From Priapulus caudatus (lineage: Eukaryota; Priapulida; Priapulimorpha; Priapulimorphida; Priapulidae): 28,285 nucleotides of DNA. Position 1 is the first letter of the stretch; each line of letters begins with the position of its first letter. Below are positions 10,684 to 19,734 of the stretch, one piece after another. Under the pieces are notes generated by a model. That model ran no database searches. It was given only the letters and a program-made list of their open reading frames with translations, and was not told the origin of the DNA. The position numbers and the translations under genes were made by a program. The stretch spans positions 106,895 through 135,179 of the forward strand of contig NW_014577156.1 in the NCBI RefSeq assembly GCF_000485595.1, in the 5' to 3' direction.

Positions 10684-10779
10684 ATATCTATCCGTTGTGA
10701 TATTCTGTTTAGCTTTACAAGGTGCTGGCCTCGGGGGACAGCTTGTACCTAGTCTTCTGGATATGCTCAAGACAGCGAA
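10684..10779 (+). CDS. SLC18B1-like: SLC18B1-like exon, TM10 (second copy, correct place)
   Basis: Identical to 8737-8832. Its phase-2 end joins the TM11 exon at 11163, completing a Lys codon (AA plus G). Confidence 0.88.
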
Positions 10780-11162
10780 GTATATAGTACACGAGTAGCA
10801 TGAATTTAAACGAAGGCGATTTACACTAAACCGCAAATAGCACGCTTGTTACATTTATGTTTCAAATGTATCCTGCACTTTCGTAACCAATTACCAATGT
10901 GGATTTTTCAGTATCGAGAAGAAAATAAAAGAAATGAATACGATGATCACTCGCGATGAATATTAGTGTAGAGTATGTGGTCGTTAACAAATGTTACTAG
11001 TCACAGTTTAAATCTACGCATAATATCAGAAGTGAATAATAATAGACGCGAACATACAGTGATGAAAACATACCTATAGCGTCGTACAATATATTAATAG
11101 TGTGACTTAATGACTGACCAACGTTTCTTGTTTTTTTAAAGTCAGTCTTACTGATTTTTCAG
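10780..11162 (+). other. Intron between TM10 and TM11 exons
   Basis: 383 bp with a GTATAT donor and a pyrimidine-rich GATTTTTCAG acceptor. The 1.68-kb repeat ends 12 bp inside it. Nothing else recognised. Confidence 0.7.
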
Positions 11163-11237
11163 GCAACATGGATTTCCTGACGACTACACTACATACGCAC
11201 TAGTCTCGGGCATTTTTAACGCATTTTTCGCACTCGG
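11163..11237 (+). CDS. SLC18B1-like: SLC18B1-like exon, TM11
   Basis: A 75-bp exon, acceptor TTTTTCAG, donor GTAGGA, phase 2 to phase 2. It encodes QHGFPDDYTTYALVSG and IFNAFFALG. The NGF/HGF start and LVSG-F-A/S pattern fit the TM10-TM11 loop and TM11 of SLC18B1. Identical at 12 of 25 residues to the - strand counterpart at 20499-20573. Confidence 0.88.
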
Positions 11238-11501
11238 GTAGGAACATTTCCATGGTTTTAAGAGTGAATACTTCGCATTTCTAACTTGTCATAAGCATTT
11301 CTTGATACAACAGTGATCTATAGTATTTCCAATCGTATACATATTTGCTTGTGTTTTTAACAGATCATTGGTACTACTTTAGATTTATAGTCAAAACAAC
11401 AACAACAATTTGTCAAGCAATGGCACATTAGGAGATTAGTTTCCGTGCTTATGAAATACTTAATCTCACACAAGCATGCTTTTTCTCGTTCATAATTTCA
11501 G

Positions 11502-11588
11502 TGCCTTCCTTGGACCGACCATAGGCGGGATCATGGATGACTATATGGATTGAAGGGCAGCGTTTGTATGGGTGATAGAAGTAGCAAT
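11502..11588 (+). pseudogene. SLC18B1-like: SLC18B1-like exon, TM12, with in-frame TGA
   Basis: Acceptor CATAATTTCAG. It reads AFLGPTIGGIMDDYMD, then TGA at 11551-11553, then RAAFVWVIEVA in the same frame. FLGPTxGG is the family signature here, and a G-F-x-W sequence normally precedes the A-A residues. The region around the stop is one residue shorter than expected. The donor is probably GT at 11589 (weak, GTGTTAAG); reading on gives a TAA at 11593. The stop may be real or may come from sequence errors. Confidence 0.75.
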
Positions 11589-11835
11589 GTGTTAAGTATC
11601 TATATATCAGAGAAAAAATGAAGTATATTATCACATGTAATGCCGTAGAATATCTGAGAGCTTATTTTAATGTAGCAGCAGAGAAATTTACGTACGTTTG
11701 CCGCTATATTTCTTTTCTCTGCGTAGTTGGGCATTACATATTTGTGTATGCGATGATATTTTTTATGTACAAGCGCTATTTATGCTGATGTAAATAATTC
11801 CGTGTCTGATATATTAACCTCGTATCACTTCACAG

Positions 11836-11932
11836 TTTCTACTGCTTGCTGGTGGTATTGCATAAATATTACAAGTTAAAATTCAATGGGCGAAACACCT
11901 CTCGTCGAATTCTTAGACAGTCAGGCAGATGA
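11836..11932 (+). CDS. SLC18B1-like: SLC18B1-like C-terminal exon
   Basis: After acceptor ACTTCACAG, the phase that fits the weak donor at 11589 reads FYCLLVVLHKYYKLKF, then a basic tail (GRNTSRRILRQSGR) and TGA at 11930-11932. A hydrophobic run followed by a basic tail fits the end of TM12 plus the cytosolic C-terminus. The assignment rests on position and hydropathy, since this part is poorly conserved. Confidence 0.6.
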
Positions 11933-12156
11933 TCGGAAACCTTTGCTACACTAAAATCCTACAGTCTGAATTCTTCTAACGGTTCCATTAGAGTAGATAG
12001 CGAAACCAGCGATGCCTTACTACAAAAAAGGAAAATGTTGACGCCAATGAAAATATCTCTGTCGTAATGAAAAGCTTGTTAGGCACCTCCGTCACATTGA
12101 TGCGCGAGTTTAGTGCGCTATATTGAATATCAATTGTGGGCACAGTTGCAATCAGT

Positions 12157-12162
12157 AATAAA
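12157..12162 (+). terminator. Poly(A) signal AATAAA of the + strand gene
   Basis: Canonical hexamer 225 bp after the TGA at 11930-11932, the right place for the 3' end of the transporter transcript. Confidence 0.5.
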
Positions 12163-12844
12163 CGAAAACAAAGATTTTTATTGAAAACAACTTAATTAAA
12201 ACAAATGTTCAGTATCAAATGTGTTTTGATTTTAATTCACCTCCTGTTCTCAATGATAATAGAATCAATCGTTTTAAATAGCCCGGTGATAGCTTCATCA
12301 CTTGATTTATATGGATCGATAGCAGAAAGGTCGTATTCATCGTATTTTAACCGTATTAAGGCCTATATATTACGTGATATTTGACTTGTATATTTGCAAA
12401 CCTAAAATGGCGGATCACTAGTTATACGGAGTTAACGTTGCTTCCCTCACGATCTAAAAATTACAAATGATGATTTATATATTATAATAGTATTAATAAT
12501 ATTATATAGAGTAATAATCGATATCTTATCGTTAATAGTTATCCTGTATTGTATACTTTGTATTCCGTCGCCTAAGCAAAGTTCCCAGTGTAATTATGCG
12601 GGGATTCCCGCTGTGCCTCCATGGCTTCACCGGCGGCTGCTATTTCAAGGTGCTACATAACATATGTCTATGCGCACACACGGGAGTTATGTGGGGGGTT
12701 GGTTGTGGGGCGGGCGCGCGGCCCGGAGGGCAGAGATCGTATTATTGATCGTGGAACAATGAATATATGAACGTACTCGCGAACGTAAATGAATACCCAC
12801 CATGTTCTCTATTTCTACGCGCGTATGAAATATCGGCTAATCGA
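12163..12844. other. Intergenic stretch with a G-rich tract
   Basis: No coding sequence seen. AT-rich around 12470-12550. A G-rich tract at 12692-12730 (runs of six, four, three and three G, then GGAGGG) could form a G-quadruplex. The second 5.6-kb repeat starts at 12845. Confidence 0.5.
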
Positions 12845-14242
12845 AACCACCACGCGACCACGCGAGTGTAATAATTAGGTTGTTATGGTGACTTTAAATT
12901 CATGTGGTCGGTTTTATATGCGTAGATGTTGCCATTACGGATGTCCCGAAAAAGGCCCTAAATTCGATTCAACCAAGGTTATACGCAAACAAGCTTAATA
13001 AATTGTTTGTTGGAATGCTAGTATTGATCGTGTCTCATCTAATGACATACAGTATAGATGTGTCATCGGCTTAAATTGCATTGGTGGTTGATACGCAATC
13101 GGATGTCATTTCGAAGCATGAAAGAATCCATAATTACCTCCGCACCACGAGTGGAGGAGGTTAGTGATCCTCTCCGGTATGTTTGTGTGTAGTGTGGTAG
13201 TGTGTCGCTGCCGATCGATATTACGCGTCGAGTCAGCAGCAGGCCCATCAGTGCAGGCAGCCAGGCACGAGCGCGAGCCAGCTCTGTAACACAATACATA
13301 GTTAATCTGCGGAGGTATGCAGCTCTCCGTGAGTGCCTTCTGTCTATTTTATTATTTCAATCAGGTTATACATCAAGAAAGTTCCTATTATTACATTTGG
13401 CGTCTAAGTATTATCTTGGGCTCATAGATAGTAATCACTTATCTCAAGTATTATGAATAGGATCCATATTGGAGTGTATTTAGGTATAGTTAGTAGTATA
13501 CGAGTAAAGTTTATAATGTTTATACATAAGTTTATGCTTTTAATGTTTATTGTAAAATGGTTAATGTTAACGTCCAATTTGGTTCGTGTTTCGCGTCCAA
13601 TAACCAGCAAATATCGTGCCAATAATCACGATCCAATATTATGTCGGCTATTTTTGTTTCTATATGGTATTATAAATCGCAGATATATAAGTAGTTACAA
13701 AATCAATGATATATTTGATGTGTGCGTTGTGTGCGCGTGCATGCGTGGTGGCGTAGTTGCGGTGTCCGCGTGGCGTCTGTACGTGAGTGCGTTCATGGCG
13801 CGCGCAACGTTGAAGACATATAATGGGCACGGCCTGCTTCCGCGGTACGCAACTGATTCAACTTTAAAAATAGGCATATTTTGTGCGAATGCGTAGCGAT
13901 CACCTTAATTAGAGGCAATTACGGCCCAACCAGCGCCGGCGATCGTAGATTAAGCACCCGACGTGGGCTTAGCAACTGGGGCTAGCGCACGCAAACAATC
14001 AAGCGCGATCAGCTGGCGCCGCGGCGCCTTTACAGTCAACTCCGGCGTGTGTGCGACTGCTTATTGTGTAAGGTTCCCGCCCAGACTGACCCTTGGCCAG
14101 CCACGGGTCGCCGATAACTGGCAGAATTACAGCCGTGATCGTAGTACACAGATATCAGCATATCCTATATAATACACCTATATATAATAGTATACATCAC
14201 AGTATCACAAATGTGTAATACATTGTTATACAATGTACCGTA

Positions 14243-14400
14243 CTGCAATGCAAAAATCTACGATGGAAGTTATTTATATGGCGCTCGTTATCCCACACGT
14301 GTGAACGCAGAATAATGCGTACATATTGTACGCGCATTATATTGTGGGATAACCGCGAGCGCCATATAAATAGATATGTCAATCGTGACTTTTGATTGGT
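14243..14400. mobile_element. Foldback MITE, second copy
   Basis: Indel-bearing counterpart of 2721-2866. Arms containing TATATGGCGCTCGTTATCCC and its near reverse complement are still clear. Confidence 0.7.
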
Positions 14401-16405
14401 TCAGTGTACGTAAAACTCAAATATCACAAGTCAATGTGACTAATCCTGCATTGAAATGTGCTTTGGGCTTTCGGAGCGTTTTGTTTATCTAAGAAACTGT
14501 TTCGGCGTGTGGTGTTAAATAATATTTCCTTAAAACAAATTTACGATGCGACAATCGTGAAATATATTATCAACTTCCAAGTATAAAAATGAAAGTTCCA
14601 ATGACACTGTACCACCACAAAAAAGGACAAATGAGTGAGTGAGAAGAAGTCTGTTAAATTGAGCCAACAGCATACGTAATTATAGAGAAGAAGAAGTATA
14701 TATGGAGAACTCCCATGTATATACTCTTGATAATTATATGTGTACATTTTTATGTGAAAATAAATTTTGAGATGTGAAATCTGAGATGTGGGCGAGTGGA
14801 TGGTTTAACCTAATTGATTGCCATTTAACGTTTTTATACATATTCGATTTAGGCACTGCTTAAAAGCGAGCTCCGATGTTGACTGTTAATATGAGAAGAT
14901 ACGCTTATACCACTGACAATGGTGTTTCTGCCTGCCTATACACAACTGTTGGCAAGCTAGAGTTAGATTGGTTGCATGGAAAGTGTTACTTCGATGAGTT
15001 TTTCTAGGCGTACCACGTTGCCATTCTGATATTGGCAATAATAATTTAATAAACCAACATAAATCACGATTTTGTGACGGAATGGCGGCTATAACCCGGC
15101 GCTTTAATGTTTTCTATAGCGATGGCGTTGCGAAATAAATAGGTGTATGCTGGCGTTCCGACAATGTTTTGTAAAACTTTACTCGCAATATAAGCGTTTG
15201 GTGCGCAAGGTGGAGAGGAAATACCAATTTTGCATTAAAGATATTGTCAATTAAATCTTGTAAAACGAACCAGACGACGGACACCACGACTGTTTTGTGT
15301 ACCGCGTGTCTATATAATATGCTAATATAATTGCCGAAACCTATCCTAATTTGCATTAATGTTTTATTTTTATAATATAAAACCCTAGCCCTTATTCATT
15401 CTCATAGCCAAAAATGAGCAAAATCGCGTTGAACCTGAACTGACTAATGGCAATTCCGCTTTTTGCCAACAAATTGCCGCGTGTCCTCGCAGAAAGTACG
15501 CCTTCAGCATGCGTGCTCGCAAAATAAGGACGTCACATATGGGGCATAGAGGAGTAACAACTTTATTGCATTTCAAACATTTGGGTCAAACGTCTCCTGA
15601 GTTATTGTTGAACCTGTAGCCAAATGTTGACGGACGGACGGCCGACGTACGACGACGACGACCATGGCGAATAGGCTCAGGCTTGACGATCGTCAAGGTG
15701 AGCTAATTACCATGAGTTTGCGGCTGTTACGGTGTATAAAATTGCAAATAGATGCAACACACTTCGTGTCGGCAGAATTCCCTTAAATTCGTGAAACCTT
15801 ATTGAGTGACGCCAGTAAGACTGGTAGAACGTCTCTATTGCTTAATCCAAGTTACTGATCTGCTTATACTATGTTATAGCTATCTTGAATACTTGCCCAC
15901 CGCGTTGTAATGAATTACGCAAGACGCACTTCCAGAAAAAATCGATATACTGTTTTTGTTTGAAGTTTAGGTGCTAAACTCACAACAATAACGAGCACCG
16001 TTGGCAGACTGGCCTAAACATGACGATAATGCGCCTTTATGCGCATTTCTCTACCAAGAACTATGATCTTAACAGATTTGCTTTAAACAGACAGCACTGA
16101 TAACAACAGACTACCGGTGCCTGTACGTACCAAGGCCCCGGTTATCAGAAACCTCATCAAGTATTTACTATCACTAAAACAACATAATCTTTGCACGACA
16201 CTAAAACAGTCATGATATTTTAAACTTGTGATGGCATAACTATTTATGTTTTTTACGACCGCCTCAAGTATAACAGCTACATGAGGGTAGTTGGGTTGTC
16301 ACAAACTAATAGCATGAACACACGTATATGCACAGAAGCACGCACACTTCTATATAAACTATATAGTACTGTATAGATATGTTCATGCTATAAGTATGTT
16401 TATAA

Positions 16406-16449
16406 TATCAGTAGTGTATAATAATAGATATTATTATACACTCCTGATA
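16406..16449. repeat. Short foldback hairpin (TATCAG-AGT family)
   Basis: Counterpart of 4847-4890 in the second 5.6-kb repeat. The extra partial arm found upstream in copy 1 is absent. Confidence 0.8.
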
Positions 16450-16925
16450 ATATAGATTACCTAGTCACTAGATAGTGTCTATATCATGACACTCCTGATA
16501 AATACGTGTAAGCTATGGCGTGTATCATGCTAATAGTTCATGATGTGAGCTCTATATCTATGATATAATGCCACCGAAGGCGACATTATATGACTACATC
16601 TGTACACCCTCACCATGTTGCTCCAATGGAATTTTTAACATACATTTAAAAATCAACGTCTGTGTGTCCAACTTACCACCGGCAAAAAGCCAGGCAATCT
16701 CACATTGTGTTCATCACCCGCGTTGGCTGACTGATGAAATGGGCATGCTGCGTTCTCCATAAAACATAACACGGGTGGGATCATAGACATATATAGAGAC
16801 ACCTAGTCTATGATATATTAATTCTATGAGAAGGCTACATCTCTTTCTAACTGTACGATATACTACAACCACAAACACAAGCAAGCATGCACGCGCGCAG
16901 GCGTGCCACGCACACACTGACATGG

Positions 16926-16982
16926 TTATATAATATATATATATAATATATATATATATATATTATATATATATATATATAA
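16926..16982. repeat. AT dinucleotide array
   Basis: Almost pure TA/AT with several self-complementary blocks, expanded relative to copy 1 (5372-5392). Confidence 0.9.
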
Positions 16983-18509
16983 GACATGTCCATGATACAA
17001 CCATGAACAATATAGAGTTCGCATGTTCAGTTTTATGTGTTCATTAATATAACTACTGATACCTGATGATGAAATCTACACGTAACGAAACATTAGTTTG
17101 ATTATCACTAGTTATTATAAATTATATATTATATATACTAATAATATTATTTATAATTATCATTAGTTATAAAAAATAGAACTGTTGATTTTGCTGGCAA
17201 TCTTATTAAGCGTTCAGAACACAGAGAACCAACAAAAATTAATAGAATTTTCTTCCGATTCGAGGCAAGTAACATATGGCATTTCCTCCAATTTATCTAC
17301 CTAGAATAGCTTCAGGGCAAATAGCTACTACAGCAGACTCAACTACGTGACCAGTACAACAACACAGCATGCACGCAATATAATATCATCTTAGGTGGAT
17401 ATTTGCTATAAATGACACATTAATGTGAATATATCACATAAATGCAGTAATTATTTGCACGATAAACATATGTATTACAGTAAAAATATACTACTACTTA
17501 AGCTAGCTATGCAAATCATATTGCCATGTTGTAATCACTATAGAAAAGCAAAGTATACAATATACAACATAGGCTCATGTCAATAACAATACTGGTTATA
17601 CGCAGTATAAGCATTAGCCAATACTTAACATGTCAAACGACCGTTTAATATCCCTACACACTACATCTGCACCGAACTTTCACATGGAATCAATTCTAAA
17701 AATTTGGGATTGTCACAGAATACAAACGAGAATGTGTATTTTACACTCTCCTGGCATAACATCACATATAAAGGAATAGCATTTTTAATGGGGAACCCTA
17801 TCCACGGTTGAATATATCAAACATCTTTGAAAACATCACACTCATTCGACTATTAATATTATTTAACACTTTAAATTAACTTTTCACTGTGTATATCAAG
17901 AATAAAATTACATAGACATATAAAGGAATGCATAAAGATTTAGATAACGCCGCATTTTTCACCGGAAATCAGCAACAAAATATAACAATGTCAACCCGTT
18001 TTTAAGAAAAATGTAACCTAGTTCTTGATGGGTATGAGATTGTACAGGTAACTGGCAATGTACCAATGGGGGAAGACTCAGCTGTGCTAAGCATATCCGC
18101 TATGCGATTGGGCTGAATGATGCACTGATCAAACATTATCAGTCGAACTAATTCTGTCATATTTCACCTCCGTTTTCTCCAACGCCATGGCAACACCAGT
18201 TGTTAAAGTAGCAGAATGTAAGAAAAAGCAACACAACCGCCTGAAATGAGAAAGAATGTGATGAACAGATGTGATTCTATAAAGCAATTTTGAGAAAGTC
18301 ATGATATGGATGCATGCATACACTCATACAGGAAATGAAGAGTGGCTCGCTCAAAAACAATGACTTTACAACTGCTCATGCAATACAATTACTGTATAAC
18401 AACATCAACAAGTGCCGCGGAGCGACAGCGCTCATCTAACGTCTACTGCGGTGACCTGTGGTGGATGTGTGGATTCTAGTAAACCTGTTAGTCCCAAATG
18501 TGTTCGCAT

Positions 18510-18793
18510 AGCGCCGAAACAGTGGAAGGCACAGGGATGGTATCAGGAACCTTCTCGAAGGAATGTTCGTTGGGATCGTTATGAAAGTTGCCACGAGATG
18601 GCGCGTACGTAGTAGCAACAACTATTTGCAAGACAGAATAGGTAAGCACTCATCCATACTACGCAAGCCTACGCTGAAATAGAGAGCTGCCACCTGTAAC
18701 TAATTAACGCAGGCAAAAAACACAAGTACCACTGGCAGTGGCATACGTTACATGTAACACACTGACAGTACAGAATGCCATAGAAATTATACA
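18510..18793. other. Intergenic, no gene recognised
   Basis: An open frame runs out of the repeat and stops at 18612. Its last 30 codons (QWKAQGWYQEPSRRNVRW and on) have no resemblance I can name. Nothing else noted. Confidence 0.4.
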
Positions 18794-19432
18794 ATTTAAG
18801 GAGCATAAACCTTCTTCAACCAAATTTAGCTTTTGAAATTTCACTGTGCATTGTAGCCTCATACAATCAAGCATGTATAGATTCTACTACAAACCCGGCA
18901 GTCAATATCTTCTAACAGTAAACAAATCCATGTTTAACCTCGCTCTTGAGGGTCAAAAGGTTATCCGACACTTACTCTTCGCATGTCAGCAGAAAGTACA
19001 TTTCATGGTCCTTTCATAAAGCCATAAAAATGCTAAAAAGTTTTCAATCGTTCCGTCAGACCATGTCCTCAAAAATGTCTAAAATCTCCAATTTCGGCAC
19101 AGTGATGGCTTTTCCTACCATGATGCTATACACCGACTATCCACAAGCCTAGGTCGAGCCGTTTATATTTGTGCCGCAATTCTGCATTCCTCCCTATACC
19201 TTAAGTTAAGGAGGGAATGTTCCCCCTTCTTTTACACCTCTTGCCCTTTGACTGCTTAACCCCCAGCTTCGACATCCCAACTCGTTTTCGGATTACCCCC
19301 TCACGTCCGACATATCGTGACCGTATCGATCGTTAAAGATTTGTGCCCAACTGTTGACGGACGGACGGACGGACGGCCGCACGATCATGCGATTCTACAA
19401 GCTGCATCTGACTATGTTAGATGAGCTAAAAA
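18794..19432. repeat. 0.65-kb direct repeat, copy 1
   Basis: Matches 21792-22470 from AATTTAAGGAGC to a GCGATTCTACAAGCTG ... GATGAGCTAAAAA end. It contains an inverted pair (TTCCTCCC ... CCTTAA / TTAAGGAGGGAA) and a GACGGACGGACGG tract at 19357-19375. The tail alone recurs at 24548-24600. It lies downstream of the - strand gene's stop codon. Confidence 0.88.
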
Positions 19433-19592
19433 TACATTTAACATAATTTTCATAACCGTAAAGCAATTCACGAGCAAAAAGCAATGAAAGCACACCATGC
19501 CCTGCCACCTATGAAAAAAATATGTGAATAATTCCCAGCTTGCAATCCTGCCTAACCTATGCCATCCTGTGTGACACCCAAAACTAACTATG

Positions 19593-19734
19593 CTATTTTT
19601 TCAAAATATAATCCTTCAGCAAGTGAAATGGATAGAGTACCAGTAGAATGTTGAATGCAGAGAAGAGTGATGTTCCCCAGGGAAACCCAATGTAATCGAC
19701 CAGAGCTCCTGCCACCGTCGGTCCAATGGCAGCC
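19593..19734 (-). CDS. SLC18B1-like: SLC18B1-like terminal exon, TM12 and C-terminus
   Basis: Acceptor TTCCAG. Reads AAIGPTVAGALVDYIGFPWG, then TSLFSAFNILLVLYPFHLL, a lysine-rich end and TAG at 19595-19593. IGPTVAG and DYIGFPW are the family's TM11-TM12 signatures. Unlike the + gene, TM12 and the tail share one exon. The intact GFPW here shows what is damaged at 11548-11556. Confidence 0.88.

Larger units (their letters stand above)
9121..10791. repeat. 1.68-kb direct repeat, copy 2 (carries TM9 and TM10 exons)
   Basis: 1671 bp matching 7162-8844 with few substitutions and different microsatellite lengths. This copy sits in the correct place, after TM8 and before TM11. Its CA/CG tract is at 9592-9929 and its trinucleotide tract at 10473-10604. 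Confidence 0.95.
412..11932 (+). pseudogene. SLC18B1-like: SLC18B1-like MFS transporter gene, scrambled and probably broken
   Basis: Gene-level call joining the + strand exons at 412, 1106, 8046, 8737, 8908, 9993, 10684, 11163, 11502 and 11836. Known members are proton-coupled vesicular transporters with 12 TM helices; human SLC18B1 handles polyamines. What I see: TM2 and TM3 exons, no exons for TM4-TM7, the TM9 and TM10 exons both before and after TM8, then TM11 and TM12. The early TM10 exon ends in phase 2 while the TM8 exon starts in phase 0, so splicing in the written order shifts the frame. The TM3 exon also ends in phase 2 and cannot join the phase-0 TM9 exon. An in-frame TGA lies at 11551-11553. 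TM1 and the start codon are not visible. It may be a true pseudogene or a misassembled gene. Confidence 0.75.
12845..18509. repeat. 5.6-kb direct repeat, copy 2 (indel-rich)
   Basis: Matches 1370-6934 throughout. From 12845 to about 15830 it differs by very many isolated one-base insertions and deletions, beyond what evolution of non-coding DNA usually leaves at otherwise high identity. From about 15840 on, differences are fewer. Block differences: 16260-16300 holds unrelated sequence where copy 1 has a CGGCCTCTCGGCCG palindrome (near 4706), and an AT array at 16927-16980 is longer than in copy 1. ORFs (for example at 13453-13896) are chance. Confidence 0.85.

Noticed and set aside
13453-13896. 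147-codon + strand ORF, the longest in the window
   Set aside because: It lies in the indel-rich copy of the 5.6-kb repeat; the matching part of the first copy is not open, and the translation resembles no family.
18553-18580. 14-base match to the TM3 exon (GGAATGTTCGTTGG)
   Set aside because: The match does not extend in either direction and the frame gives no MFS helix; chance is enough.
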